A model generated the notes under the pieces. It was not told the origin of the DNA, did no database searches, and saw only the letters and a list, made by a program, of their open reading frames with translations. A DNA stretch of 64,000 nucleotides, taken from contig NZ_JAXAVX010000001.1 of assembly GCF_033949425.1 (NCBI RefSeq), positions 744,001-808,000 on the forward strand, written 5' to 3'. The DNA comes from Patulibacter brassicae (lineage in GTDB: Bacteria > Actinomycetota > Thermoleophilia > Solirubrobacterales > Solirubrobacteraceae). The position numbers and the translations under genes are program-made. Shown here piece by piece: positions 31,697 through 40,629 of this stretch. Each line of letters begins with the position of its first letter. Positions within the stretch are counted from its first letter, which is position 1.

Positions 31697-33283
31697 GTGC
31701 TGCGCAACGGATCCGGCCCTCGACGACCCCTGCCGCGCCGGATCGCGTGGGTGCTCGCGGTCGCGAGCTGCGCGGTCGGGACCGCGGCGGTCGGGGCCGC
31801 CCCGGCGCTCGCCGCCGGACCACGCGTGACCGAGGAGCGGCGGATCTCGGACCGGGTGCGGGTCCTGACGATCGCCACGGACGCCTTCGCGAAGCCGACG
31901 AACGTCGACGTGTTCCTCCCGGTCGGGTACGACGCCGACCCGCACCGCCGCTGGCCGGTGACGTACGTGACCGCCGGGACGCAGAACAACTACGACTCGT
32001 TCCGCAAGGTCGTCAAGGGCGTGGCGCTCACCGAGCGCTACCCGTCGATCATCGTCTCGCCCGACGGCAACAGCGGCTACTGGAGCGACTGGTACAACGG
32101 CGGCGCCGGCGGCGCGCCGAAGTACGAGACGTTCGTCATCGATCAGCTCATCCCGCTGATCGACGGCCGGTACCGGACGGTCGCCGACCGCGCGCAGCGC
32201 GTGATCTTCGGCATCTCGATGGGCGGCTACGGCGCGATGATGCTCGCCGCCCGCCACCCGGACCGCTTCGCCGCCGTGGCCAGCCTCTCCGGTGCGGTGA
32301 ACAGCAACGACCCCCTGCTGGCCGGCGCGCTCTCGGCGAGCTCGACCTTCGACGGCGGCGCACCGGACGCGATCTACGGGCCGCGGTCGACGCAGGAGGT
32401 GCGCTGGCGCGGCCACAACCCGCTCGATCTGGCCGAGAACCTGCGCGATCTCGACCTGCAGGTGCGGACCGCCAACGGGACGCTGAACCCCGGGATCGGC
32501 GAGCAGGCGCTGTCCGCCGACCTCGTCTCGTGCGCGGTCGAGGGCGGCGTCCACACCGGCAGCGTCGACTTCCACCGCCGGCTCCTGGCGATCGGCAAGG
32601 CCCACGTCTGGAAGGACTACGGCCCCGGCTGCCACACCGTCCCGAACTTCAAGCGCGAGATCGTCGACGCGCTGGGCGGGCTGGCGAAGGTCCTCGCCGC
32701 GCCGCCGGCGGCCCCCGCGACGGTCGACTACCGCACGATCGAGCCGCGCTTCGACGTCTGGGACTGGCAGGTCGCCGTCGACCCGCAGCGGGCCCTGGAG
32801 TTCCTGCGTCTGCAGGGCGACCGCGACGCGATGCGCTTCACCGGCTCGGGCCGCACGAGCGTCGCCACGCCGGCGGCGTACCGCGGACTGGCGCTCGTCG
32901 ACGTCGACGGCACGCCGACGCCCGTGGACGCCGAGGGGCGCGTGCGCTTCACCGTCGACCTCGGCCCGCCCAACCGCGTCCAGCAGTACACGGGCGCCGC
33001 GACGCGGTTCGCGACCCGGCGCGTCGCCTTCGCGCCCCACGCCGTCCTGCGGATCACGTCGGCCCGGCGCGTGCGCCGGGGCGTGCGCGCCTGCGTGGAG
33101 GCGATCGGCGGCGCCGTCCGCGGGGCACGTCTGCGGGCCGGATCGCGGACGGCGCGGATCGACGCCGACGGCCAGGTGCGCTGCCGCGTGCTGCGGTCCC
33201 CGCGCGCGACGCGCGTGCGGGCCTCCGGCGCCGACGCGTTCGGGCATCCGGCCCGCGCCACGGCGCGGGTCCGCCGGCGCTGA
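31697..33283 (+). CDS. Secreted alpha/beta-hydrolase esterase (esterase D/antigen 85-like)
   Basis: A 528-residue exported esterase of the PF00756 type. A long Sec-type signal (RRIAWVLAVASCAVGTAAVG ... APALA) ends near residue 39. The catalytic domain begins VDVFLPVGYD, carries the nucleophile in GISMGGYGAMMLAARHPDRF (Ser near 177), and has a likely catalytic His in GCHTVPNFKREI near 315. The C-terminal 200 residues are Arg-rich, beta-like and unassigned. Family members hydrolyse or transfer acyl groups on surface lipids or carbohydrates. The GTG start follows the -10-like TACACC by six bases and lies beside the candidate TetR operator. Confidence 0.85.
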   Translation: MLRNGSGPRRPLPRRIAWVLAVASCAVGTAAVGAAPALAAGPRVTEERRISDRVRVLTIATDAFAKPTNVDVFLPVGYDADPHRRWPVTYVTAGTQNNYDSFRKVVKGVALTERYPSIIVSPDGNSGYWSDWYNGGAGGAPKYETFVIDQLIPLIDGRYRTVADRAQRVIFGISMGGYGAMMLAARHPDRFAAVASLSGAVNSNDPLLAGALSASSTFDGGAPDAIYGPRSTQEVRWRGHNPLDLAENLRDLDLQVRTANGTLNPGIGEQALSADLVSCAVEGGVHTGSVDFHRRLLAIGKAHVWKDYGPGCHTVPNFKREIVDALGGLAKVLAAPPAAPATVDYRTIEPRFDVWDWQVAVDPQRALEFLRLQGDRDAMRFTGSGRTSVATPAAYRGLALVDVDGTPTPVDAEGRVRFTVDLGPPNRVQQYTGAATRFATRRVAFAPHAVLRITSARRVRRGVRACVEAIGGAVRGARLRAGSRTARIDADGQVRCRVLRSPRATRVRASGADAFGHPARATARVRRR

Positions 33284-33333
33284 GCGCGGCGGCCGGCGGA
33301 CGCGTCGACGGACGCGGGCGAGCTGGCGCCGAG

Positions 33334-34197
33334 CTAGGCGGCCGGCGCGACGGCCCGCGCGAGCCAGCAGGCGGCGTCGAAGCGCACGTCGTCCCCGTGC
33401 ACGAACGGCGCCATCGCCGCGCGCGCGGCGGCGAGCACCGCGTCGCGCTCCGCAGGATCGACCGCGTCCAGCGCCGCGCCGAGGGGCCCGAGGCGCTCGA
33501 CGTACTCCGGCAGCCGGTGCGCGGGCAGCGTGCAGGGCACGTCGACCGGGACGAGCTCGACCGCCTCCCACCCGGCGGCGCGGAGGATCGCCGTGAACCG
33601 GTCGCGGTCGGCGAGCCCGAACTGCCCGGGGCCGTCGGTCGGGAACCGGCCCGCCGCGGGCAACCAGCGCTCGGTGGCCCGGCCGGCCGCGGTCATGAAC
33701 GGGTTCTCCTCCGGCGCGCGCCAGGTCAGGACGCGCAGCGCCGCGCCCGGCCGGCACGCCGCGCGCACGTGGGCGAAGGCCGCGGTCGGGTCGTCGAAGA
33801 ACATCACCCCGAACCGCGAGGTCACGGCGTCGAAGCGGCCCGCCTGGAACGGGTACGTGGCAGCGTCGCCGAGCACCACCTCGACCGGCGCACCCCGACG
33901 CGCGACGCGTTCGCGCGCCGCCGCCACGAGGGGCGCCGAGACGTCGACCGCGACGATCCGCGCGTCGCCGCCGAGCGCGTCGGCCGCGGCGAGCGAGAGC
34001 GCCCCGCCGCCGCACCCGACGTCGAGGACCTCCCGCGCGCCGACGTCGGCGAGCTCGCCGGCCAGCAACGCGGCGAGCGGCGCGAACATGCCGTCGAGGA
34101 CGTCGCCGAGGTCGGTCCAGGCGCGGCCCGCCGCGCCGTTCCAGCGGGTCGCCTGGCTCGGTCCTGCGTGGATCGGGGTGGGGGTCTCGTCGGGCAC
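33334..34197 (-). CDS. Class I SAM-dependent methyltransferase
   Basis: A small-molecule methyltransferase of 287 residues from GTG 34197 (ATG 34209 would add four residues). The SAM-binding motif I is VLDVGCGGGALSLAAADAL, motif II is VAVDVSAPLVAAARERV, and motif III/IV is GDAATYPFQAGRFDAVTSRF. The C-terminal substrate-cap region contains WRAPEENPFMTAAG. The GTG is preferred because a MerR-type promoter reads TTGACC, 19 bases, GATGAT, then seven bases to the GTG. It is divergent from merR with a 20-bp palindrome between; the MerR protein very probably controls it. Methyl acceptor unknown. Confidence 0.88.
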   Translation of the reverse strand: MPDETPTPIHAGPSQATRWNGAAGRAWTDLGDVLDGMFAPLAALLAGELADVGAREVLDVGCGGGALSLAAADALGGDARIVAVDVSAPLVAAARERVARRGAPVEVVLGDAATYPFQAGRFDAVTSRFGVMFFDDPTAAFAHVRAACRPGAALRVLTWRAPEENPFMTAAGRATERWLPAAGRFPTDGPGQFGLADRDRFTAILRAAGWEAVELVPVDVPCTLPAHRLPEYVERLGPLGAALDAVDPAERDAVLAAARAAMAPFVHGDDVRFDAACWLARAVAPAA

Positions 34198-34203
34198 GAC
34201 TGC

Positions 34204-34236
34204 GATCATCCAACCTCAGGTCGACCTGAGGTCAAG
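34204..34236 (-). promoter_or_regulatory. MerR-type promoter with perfect 20-bp palindromic operator
   Basis: ACCTCAGGTCGACCTGAGGT (34213-34232) is a perfect palindrome set between a -35 TTGACC and a -10 GATGAT with 19-base spacing on the minus strand. The overlong spacer is the hallmark of promoters that MerR-family proteins untwist. The merR ATG is only six bases beyond the palindrome on the other side. Confidence 0.75.
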
Positions 34237-34238
34237 CG

Positions 34239-34694
34239 ATGGATCTGGACATCGGCGAGGTCGTGCGGGCGTCCGGGCTCCCCGCCTCCACGCTGCACTA
34301 CTACGAGGAGCGCGGGCTCATCCGACCCACGGCCCGGCGCGGCCTGCGCCGGCAGTACGCGGCGGGCGTGCTCGACCGCCTCGCGGTCGTGGCGCTCGGG
34401 CGGGTCGCCGGCTTCTCGCTGGACGAGATCGGCGCGATGCTCGGCGACGACGACGCGGTGCGCATCGATCGACCCGCGCTGCTCGCCCGCGCCGACGCCG
34501 TCGACGCGACGATCCATCGGCTCGAGGCGGTCCGCGACGGCTTGCGCCACGTCGCCGCGTGCCCCGCCCCGCGGCACGTCGACTGCCCGACGTTCCGAGG
34601 GCTGCTGGACGACGCGCTGCGCGGCGCGCTCCCCTCCCCCGCGCGCGGCGCGGGCCTGCGGCGGGCTCGACCGGGGCGATCGGGGAGCCCGTGA
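34239..34694 (+). CDS. MerR-family transcriptional regulator
   Basis: A 151-residue MerR protein: winged HTH (about 1-70; DIGEVVRASGLPASTLHYYE, ERGLIRPTARRGLRRQYAAG), dimerisation helix (about 80-110), and a C-terminal loop CPAPRHVDCP. That Cys-X7-Cys-Pro spacing is like the metal-binding loop of CueR, suggesting a metal or thiol sensor, though related non-metal MerR proteins carry the same motif. Beyond residue 130 the tail is Arg/Pro-rich and may be disordered. It is divergent from the methyltransferase across a shared palindrome. Methylation of a toxic compound or thiol is a possible theme. Confidence 0.88.
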   Translation: MDLDIGEVVRASGLPASTLHYYEERGLIRPTARRGLRRQYAAGVLDRLAVVALGRVAGFSLDEIGAMLGDDDAVRIDRPALLARADAVDATIHRLEAVRDGLRHVAACPAPRHVDCPTFRGLLDDALRGALPSPARGAGLRRARPGRSGSP

Positions 34695-34830
34695 GGAGGA
34701 ACCGCAGCGGCAGGCCGCCCCGCTGGTTGGTCGTCGTCGGATCCGCCTGCCACCGACGCGCCTCGTCGTCGCCGGCGGGCGGGACGCCGGCCGGCTCGGG
34801 GGCGGCGCAGGATCGCGCCCGGCGACCCGG

Positions 34831-36300
34831 TCAGTCGCGGCGGCGCGTGCCGGCCTGCCGGTGCGCGCCGTGGGAGAAGTCCGCGTGCTCGGCGCCCCGG
34901 AGCGGGGCGGGCTGCCGCGCGAGGCGCGCCAGGGCGCGACGGACGTCGGCGAGCAGGAGGTCGGCGAGGTCGTCGCTGAAGCCGTTGCGCACCACGACGC
35001 GCAGGACGTGGAGGTCGTCGCGGGCCTCGACGAACGGGTAGGCCGGGACGAGCCAGCCGCGCTCGCGCAGCGTCGCCGAGACGTCGTAGACCGAGAAGGC
35101 GTCGACGTCGTCGGCGAGCGTCACGGCGAACACCGGCAGCTCGTCTCCGCGCGTGAGCGGGCGGAACGCGCCCGTCGCCTCGAGCCCGTCGGCGAGGCGC
35201 ATCGCCGTGTCGCGCGAGCCCTGCTGCACCCGCCGGTAGCCGTCCATGCCCAGGCGCAGGAACTGGAAGTACTGGGCGACGACCTGCGCCCCCGGCCGCG
35301 AGAAGTTCAGCGCGAAGGTCGGCATGTCGCCGCCGAGGTAGCTCACGTGGAAGACGAGCTCCTCGGGCAGCAGCGCCGGCTCGCGCCACAGCGCCCATCC
35401 CACGCCGGGGTAGACGAGCCCGTACTTGTGCCCCGACGCGTTGATCGACGCCACGCGCGGTAGCCGGAAGTCCCAGACGAGCTCCTCGTCGAGGAACGGC
35501 GCGACGAACCCGCCCGACGCCGCGTCGACGTGCAGCGGGACGTCGAGGCCCGTGCGCGCCTGCAGGTCGTCGAGCGCCGCGGCGATCTCGGCGATCGGCT
35601 CGTAGGAGCCGTCGAACGTCGAGCCGAGGATCCCGACGACGCCGATCGTCCGCTCGTCGCAGCGCTCCACCGCCGTCGGCGCGTCGAGGTGGAAGCGCTC
35701 CCCCTCCATCGGCACGAGCCGCGGCTCGACGTCCCAGTAGCGGGCGAACTTCTCCCAGCAGACCTGGACGTTGGCGCCCATGACGATGTTCGGGCGATCG
35801 GTCGGCTCGCCCGCGGCGCGACGCCGCGCCTCCCACCGCCGCTTCAGCGCGAGGCCCGCGAGCATCGCCGCCTCGCTGGAGCCGGTCGTCGAGCAGCCCA
35901 CCGCGGTCGTCGCGCCGGTCGTCGCCGTCGCGTCGGCGGGCGCCTCGCCGTCCCGCGCGGGGGCGTTCCACAGCCGGCCGAGCATCGCGACGCAGCGGGC
36001 CTCGAGCTCCGCCGTCTGCGGGTACTCGTCCTTGTCGATCATGTTCTTGTCGAACACCGACGCCATGAGCTCGCGCGCCTCGGGCTCCATCCACGTCGTC
36101 ACGAACGTCGCGAGGTTCAGCCGCGCGTTGCCGTCGAGCAGCAGCTCGTCCTGCACGATCCGCTGCGCGGCCCGCGGGTCCATGCTCGCCGCGGGCAGCG
36201 CGTCGCGCGGGACCTCGCCGGCCGCGGGGTGGTGCAGGGGGTTGACCGCCAGCGACGGGCAACGCGCGCTGGCGGAGGAACCGGACCGGTGCAGCGACAT
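34831..36300 (-). CDS. gadB: Glutamate decarboxylase
   Basis: PLP enzyme converting glutamate to GABA and CO2 with proton consumption (acid resistance or GABA metabolism). The 489 residues match the GadA/GadB family in length. PLP-binding features include GCSTTGSSEAAMLAGLALKR, VDAASGGFVAPF, and the Schiff-base Lys292 in SINASGHKYGLVYPG. The C-terminus contains HADFSHGAHR, like the histidine-bearing tail that closes the active site of E. coli GadB at neutral pH. No antiporter gene (gadC) is adjacent. Start ATG 36300 is six bases after TAGGGT. Confidence 0.95.
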   Translation of the reverse strand: MSLHRSGSSASARCPSLAVNPLHHPAAGEVPRDALPAASMDPRAAQRIVQDELLLDGNARLNLATFVTTWMEPEARELMASVFDKNMIDKDEYPQTAELEARCVAMLGRLWNAPARDGEAPADATATTGATTAVGCSTTGSSEAAMLAGLALKRRWEARRRAAGEPTDRPNIVMGANVQVCWEKFARYWDVEPRLVPMEGERFHLDAPTAVERCDERTIGVVGILGSTFDGSYEPIAEIAAALDDLQARTGLDVPLHVDAASGGFVAPFLDEELVWDFRLPRVASINASGHKYGLVYPGVGWALWREPALLPEELVFHVSYLGGDMPTFALNFSRPGAQVVAQYFQFLRLGMDGYRRVQQGSRDTAMRLADGLEATGAFRPLTRGDELPVFAVTLADDVDAFSVYDVSATLRERGWLVPAYPFVEARDDLHVLRVVVRNGFSDDLADLLLADVRRALARLARQPAPLRGAEHADFSHGAHRQAGTRRRD

Positions 36301-36306
36301 GGCCCG

Positions 36307-36312
36307 ACCCTA
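36307..36312 (-). promoter_or_regulatory. -10 box for leaderless gadB mRNA
   Basis: TAGGGT on the minus strand, six bases before ATG 36300. Confidence 0.5.
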
Positions 36313-36366
36313 GGGGACGCGGGGCCCGGTGCCCGGGTCCCATGCGTGGCGATCGCCGGCTCCGGG

Positions 36367-36372
36367 TACCGA
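36367..36372 (+). promoter_or_regulatory. -10-like box for the DUF6458 gene
   Basis: TACCGA followed by six bases and ATG 36379, matching the leaderless spacing though the last base is not T. Confidence 0.35.
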
Positions 36373-36378
36373 GCAGGC

Positions 36379-36597
36379 ATGTCCATCGGCACCAGCCTCT
36401 TCCTCATCGCCGTGGGCGCGATCCTGCGCTTCGCCGTCACGGCGTCGGTCGCGGGCGTGAAGCTCGAGACCGTCGGCCTCATCCTCATGATCGTCGGCGC
36501 CCTGGGCCTGATCCTCAGCCTGCTCGTGCTGAACCGTGCGCGGGGCGTCGTCGTCGAGCGGCCCGTCGACCCGTACCGCGGGGAACCGCGCCCCTGA
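36379..36597 (+). CDS. Small membrane protein, DUF6458 family
   Basis: A 72-residue protein with two hydrophobic helices (MSIGTSLFLIAVGAILRFAV and VGLILMIVGALGLILSLLVL) and a short charged Pro-rich tail. The pattern and length match the actinobacterial DUF6458 family of unknown function. It is divergent from gadB with only 78 bases between. Confidence 0.8.
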   Translation: MSIGTSLFLIAVGAILRFAVTASVAGVKLETVGLILMIVGALGLILSLLVLNRARGVVVERPVDPYRGEPRP

Positions 36598-36646
36598 TCC
36601 CGCGTCCGCCGGGGGCGGCGCCGACCCGCCCCCCGACGCGGTCGCC

Positions 36647-37606
36647 TCAGCCGGTGAGCTCGACGTAGAAGCGCTTGCGCGCGCCGTCGGTCGTCGCCGA
36701 GCCGTCGCTGTTGCGCGGGCTCACGACGAGGGCGTTCTCCGTCTTCGCGCCGTCCGGGGCGCACGTCACGACGTTCGCCACCTGGCAGCGGGCCGCGGAG
36801 ATCTCGCCCGAGAAGCTCGGGTCCGCGCCGGCGGTGCCGTCCACGTCGACCTCGTTCTGCAGCGCGATCGTCGCGGTGATGCCGTGGCCGGCGACCGTCG
36901 AGCCGGCGTCGAGGTAGCAGTTGTCGTTCGTGCCGTAGCAGTCGATGACCTTGAACCCGCCCGACTGCTCCTCGATCTCGCCCTTCTCGTTCACCAGGGC
37001 CCAGCGCGACTTCGCGGCCGCGGCCTGCTCCGACGCCTCCTTCGCGGCGATCGCGGCGGCGCCCTTCGCGAGATCCTCGGCGTGGAGGCCGTCGACGCGG
37101 TCGGCGTTCAAGCCGGTCGCCACCCCGGTGGCATTCGTCGTGAACGGGCGCGTCTGATCCCCGCCGTTGGCGACGCTGATGTCGCCGCCGAGCGTGCCCC
37201 GGGTCGCCCGGAACTCGAAGGCGAGCCCGGTCGACAGGTTGTTCGCTCGCAGGCAGGGGTTCTTCAGGTCGTTCGGCGCCGTCCGGGCGGTCGAGCGGCA
37301 GCCGTAGATCGCGCCGCCCCCGGTCGTCGACAGATTCGACTGGCGCGTCGAGTAGCCGCCCTTCTGCCCCGGTCCCGCGTCCGTGGTGGCGATGACCTCG
37401 GTCTCGTCGGTGGAGGCGTTGCGCTCCCCGAGGATGAGGTTCCCGCCGGTCGCGGCGTACGTCAGCGGGGCGATCCCGAAGGCCAGGACGCCGGCCCCGA
37501 CGAGGACGGCGCGGGTGCGGCCGGTGCCGCGGCGCGGCAGCAGGCGCCGCACGCCGCGGCGCTCGCGCTCGGGGGTGGTCTCGGCCTGATCGTGCTCGAG
37601 GTGCAT
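36647..37606 (-). CDS. Secreted or membrane-anchored protein of unknown function
   Basis: A 319-residue protein. A basic N-terminus is followed by one hydrophobic segment (AVLVGAGVLAFGIAPLTYA, about 33-51), then an exported region with Thr/Gly/Asn-rich sequence, a NADRVDGLHAEDLAKGAAA motif leading into an Ala/Lys helix, and a C-terminal beta-like domain with paired cysteines (IDCYGTNDNCYLDAGS, CQVANVVTC). NADxxDGxHA-type motifs are frequent in surface proteins of this group, but no enzymatic domain is recognised. The ATG at 37606 is preceded by GGGAG, so this gene has a conventional ribosome binding site. Confidence 0.8.
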   Translation of the reverse strand: MHLEHDQAETTPERERRGVRRLLPRRGTGRTRAVLVGAGVLAFGIAPLTYAATGGNLILGERNASTDETEVIATTDAGPGQKGGYSTRQSNLSTTGGGAIYGCRSTARTAPNDLKNPCLRANNLSTGLAFEFRATRGTLGGDISVANGGDQTRPFTTNATGVATGLNADRVDGLHAEDLAKGAAAIAAKEASEQAAAAKSRWALVNEKGEIEEQSGGFKVIDCYGTNDNCYLDAGSTVAGHGITATIALQNEVDVDGTAGADPSFSGEISAARCQVANVVTCAPDGAKTENALVVSPRNSDGSATTDGARKRFYVELTG

Positions 37607-38078
37607 GGGGGTGCTCCCTTCGTCGTTCGGTCCGTGCCCGGCTGCCCCGGATGCCGGGGCGCCGGATGTCCCCAACAGGTGCCGGCGACGAGGCCCGATG
37701 CGCGGTCTACGCCGTCCGACCCCCCGGCCGTCGGGGGGTCGCGCGCGGGGATGCGGCCGCTCGCGGAGCGGCCCGTCGGCGACGACCGAGGCGCGCCGTC
37801 GCGCGCCGGTCCTCTGGCGACGACGAGGAGGCGCGACCGCCGCCAGACGGACCGCGGCCCGGGTTCGGGATTCGCCGGGCGCGGGCCCCGGCCCGCCGCA
37901 ACTTCCTCCCGGCGGCCCGGTTCCGGGAGGCATCGGCACCCCTCCGACCCGTCGACTCGATCCCGCGCCGGCCCCGCGCCGCGCCCCCTCCCGCGGTTCA
38001 CGGCGCGGTCGGGCCACGGGGGTCGCCCGGCCGCGCCGGCCGCCTTCGGCCAGGGGAGCGCGCGGCCACCCGAACGGG
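37607..38078. other. Intergenic region upstream of the secreted protein gene
   Basis: About 470 bases, extremely GC-rich, with overlapping Arg/Pro-rich open frames on both strands that look like composition artefacts. No promoter, RNA or repeat could be assigned with confidence. Confidence 0.5.
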
Positions 38079-39305
38079 TCAGGTGACGACGCGCCGCAGG
38101 CGCAGCGCCACGGAGAGCTCCGTGCGGCGCTGGGCCAGCGGCGCGTCGAGCAGCTCCTCCGCCTGGCGCAGCCGGTTGCGGACGGTGTGCTCGTGGACCC
38201 CGAGCGCAGCGGCCGCGCTGACGTGGCTGCCGGTCTCCAGCCAGGCGGCGATCGTCTCGCGCAGGCGGGCGCTGCGCTCGTCCTCGCCGCCGATCGGCCC
38301 GAGCACGGACCGGACGAAGGTCGCCGCCTGCTCCTCCTCGCCGAGCAGCAGCGCCTCGAGCCGGACGTCGGCGAACCAGGACGTCCGCACGCCGAGCGCC
38401 TGGCCGACGCGCAGCGCCTGACGCGCCTGGTGCAGGGTGTCGCGCAGGCCCGCGAACCCGTCGGCCGGGTCGCTCACCCCGGCCGGCAGCCCCAGCGCGT
38501 CGAGCTCCCGGCGGAACGCGCGCTGCTGCGCCGCGGACGGCGGCGTCGCGCGACCGATCCACAGCGCCCAGCCGTGGACGCTGTCCTGGTGCAGCAGCCC
38601 GTCGGGCGCCTCGAGGGCGAGCCGCAGCCGCTCCAGCGCGCGCTCCGCCGCCACGCGGTCGTCCGCGACGAGCGCGACCGCGCGGTGGGTCAGCAGGCAG
38701 TCGTAGCGCAGGGTCGTCGCGGCGTCGGCGGGCGCCGGCTCGTGGCTGCCGTCGAGGATCTGCCGCAGCATGAGCATCCGCTGGTGCAGGCGCGCCCGGT
38801 CGAGCTCGCGCCGGTGCTCCTCGTAGCGCTCGAGCACCGTCATGAGGATCGAGTCGATGTAGTCGAAGAGCGTCCGGACCGGCTCGAGCAGCAGCGGCAC
38901 GAGCGCCTCCGCATCGTCGCCCGCGGCGTCCCGGGCCGCGGCGACCCACTGCTCCCAGATCTCCCACTGCCCGATCCGGTAGCCGCGCTCCACGCTGCTC
39001 GTCGGCTCGCCGAGCCGGGCGAGGACGTCCATCAGCGCGATCGCGCCGACCGGCTCGGCGGCCGCGATCCGCAGCCGGCCGGCGATGACGTCGAGCACGG
39101 CCTGCACGTTGTCGTGGACGCTCTCGTCGAGGGCCGCGAGGAACTCCTCGTCGCCGGCCCGCGTCGGGAAGACCTCGTGGAGCACCCGCGCCAGCACCCG
39201 CGCGGACATCGCCCGCGCGTCGATGCGGTCGGCGAGGCTCCGGGCGGCCGCCGGCATCCGGGCCCGGTCCGCGCGGCGCCCGGTGGTCTCCTCCGTCGCC
39301 TCCAC
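38079..39305 (-). CDS. PucR/CdaR-family transcriptional regulator
   Basis: A 408-residue regulator. The N-half (about 20-170) is an all-helical RsbRD/PucR-type sensory region, the middle (about 190-320) is a degenerate GGDEF-like domain, and the C-terminus (about 345-405) is the PucR helix-turn-helix (AAALGVHEHTVRNRLRQAEE). Such proteins often control catabolic or transport genes. GTG 39305 lies six bases after TAGGGT, again a leaderless arrangement. The SDR and a truncated thiolase lie immediately upstream on the same strand. Confidence 0.88.
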   Translation of the reverse strand: MEATEETTGRRADRARMPAAARSLADRIDARAMSARVLARVLHEVFPTRAGDEEFLAALDESVHDNVQAVLDVIAGRLRIAAAEPVGAIALMDVLARLGEPTSSVERGYRIGQWEIWEQWVAAARDAAGDDAEALVPLLLEPVRTLFDYIDSILMTVLERYEEHRRELDRARLHQRMLMLRQILDGSHEPAPADAATTLRYDCLLTHRAVALVADDRVAAERALERLRLALEAPDGLLHQDSVHGWALWIGRATPPSAAQQRAFRRELDALGLPAGVSDPADGFAGLRDTLHQARQALRVGQALGVRTSWFADVRLEALLLGEEEQAATFVRSVLGPIGGEDERSARLRETIAAWLETGSHVSAAAALGVHEHTVRNRLRQAEELLDAPLAQRRTELSVALRLRRVVT

Positions 39306-39311
39306 GGCCCG

Positions 39312-39317
39312 ACCCTA
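39312..39317 (-). promoter_or_regulatory. -10 box for leaderless pucR mRNA
   Basis: TAGGGT on the minus strand, six bases before GTG 39305. Confidence 0.5.
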
Positions 39318-39377
39318 CCGCCGCGCCCGCGGGCCGACCACGACCCGGCGCGGCGTTCGCGCGGCGCCCGGACCGCG

Positions 39378-40136
39378 TCAGAGGAGGCTCGCGGAGAGGC
39401 CGCCGTCGAGCACGTAGTGCGCCCCCGTCGTCCACCCCGCGCGGTCCGAGGCGAGGTAGGCGACGGTCTCGGCGACCTCCGCCGCCGTCCCGAGCCGGCC
39501 CTGCTTCGCCGCGACGAGCTCGGGGAAGGACGCGCCGAGCGCCGCCTCGATCGCGACCGCCGCGCGGTCGACCATCGCCGTGTCGACGAACCCCGGGCAG
39601 ACGGCGTTCACGCGGATCCCGGCGTCGCGCAGCTCGACCGCGGCGGTCCGGGTCAGCTGGATGACCCCGGCCTTCGACGCGCAGTAGGCCCCGAGCAGCG
39701 GACAGCCGTTCATCCCGGCGACGGAGGCGAGGTTCACGATCGTCCCGCGGCTCTCGGCGAGGGCGGGGAGCGCGTGCTTCATCCCGAGCCAGACGCCGGT
39801 GAGGTTCACGCTCGTGAGCCGCCGGAAGTCCTCCTCGCGCATGTCGAGCAGCGGCTGGACGATCTCGATGCCGGCGTTGTTCACGAGCACGTCGAGCCCG
39901 CCGAGCTCCTCGACGGTCGTCGCGACGGCGCCGGCGACCTGCTCGCCGACGGTGACGTCGCACGCGACGGAGCGGGCGGCGTCCCCGAGCGCGGCGGCGG
40001 TGCCGGCCGCCTCCTCGGCGTCGGCGTCGGCGAGCATCACGGTGGCGCCGCGCTCGACGAAGAGCTCGGCGACGGCGCGGCCGATGCCGCGGGCGCCGCC
40101 GGTGACGAGCGCCCGGCGGCCTGCGAGATCCTGCAT
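39378..40136 (-). CDS. Short-chain dehydrogenase/reductase
   Basis: Classical SDR of 252 residues (FabG/3-hydroxyacyl-type). Cofactor motif TGGARGIG (14-21), NNAG at about 87-90, catalytic Ser in NLASVAG, and YCASK (Tyr/Lys) near 151-155. An acidic residue after the second strand (LADADAEE) favours NAD over NADP. AGGAGG lies before ATG 40136, so translation is conventional. It sits directly downstream of a headless thiolase and has probably lost its original promoter in the deletion described for that gene. Confidence 0.9.
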   Translation of the reverse strand: MQDLAGRRALVTGGARGIGRAVAELFVERGATVMLADADAEEAAGTAAALGDAARSVACDVTVGEQVAGAVATTVEELGGLDVLVNNAGIEIVQPLLDMREEDFRRLTSVNLTGVWLGMKHALPALAESRGTIVNLASVAGMNGCPLLGAYCASKAGVIQLTRTAAVELRDAGIRVNAVCPGFVDTAMVDRAAVAIEAALGASFPELVAAKQGRLGTAAEVAETVAYLASDRAGWTTGAHYVLDGGLSASLL

Positions 40137-40169
40137 GGGGTCCTCCTGTGGGTGGTGGGTGCGTCGCCG

Positions 40170-40626
40170 TCAGGCGACGAGGACGTGGACCGCGCACGAC
40201 GCGGCCGCGCCGTGGACGAACGCGCCGAGGGTGTGGGTCAGGGCGACGCGGGCGCCAGGCACCTGGCGCTCTCCCGCGTCGCCGCGCAGCTGCAGCACCG
40301 CCTCGCCGACCTGCGCGCAGCCGGTCGCGCCGATCGGGTGCCCGCGGGCGCCGAGGCCGCCGGACGGGTTGATCGCGACGGTGCCGTCGATCGCCGACGC
40401 GCCGGCCTCGGTGAACGGCCCGCCCTCGCCCTTGGCGCAGAAGCCGAGGTCCTCGGCGTGCAGCACCTCGGCGATCGAGAAGCAGTCGTGGACCTCGGCG
40501 AGGTCGACGTCGTCGGCCGCGATGCCGGCGTCCGCGTAGGCGCGCTCGGCGGCGGCGCGCGTGAGCGCGAACCCCGTCATGTCGCCGAGCGGCTCGTAGG
40601 CGCTCGACGGCGCGAGCGCGGGCGGG
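40170..40626 (-). pseudogene. Thiolase (lipid-transfer type), C-terminal fragment
   Basis: About 150 codons of a thiolase C-terminal half: EPLGDMTGFALTRAAAERAY, VDLAEVHDCFSIAEVLHAED, and the active-site block GGLGARGHPIGATGCAQVGE, ending at TGA 40170. The N-terminal half, which holds the nucleophilic cysteine, is missing; upstream of about 40626 the frame enters antisense sequence of a PucR-type gene. It is therefore a non-functional remnant. Confidence 0.82.
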
Positions 40627-40629
40627 GGC

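Noticed and set aside
37651..38421. 256-codon plus-strand frame
   Set aside because: Arg/Ala/Ser composition, runs antisense into the pucR gene, no recognisable domain.
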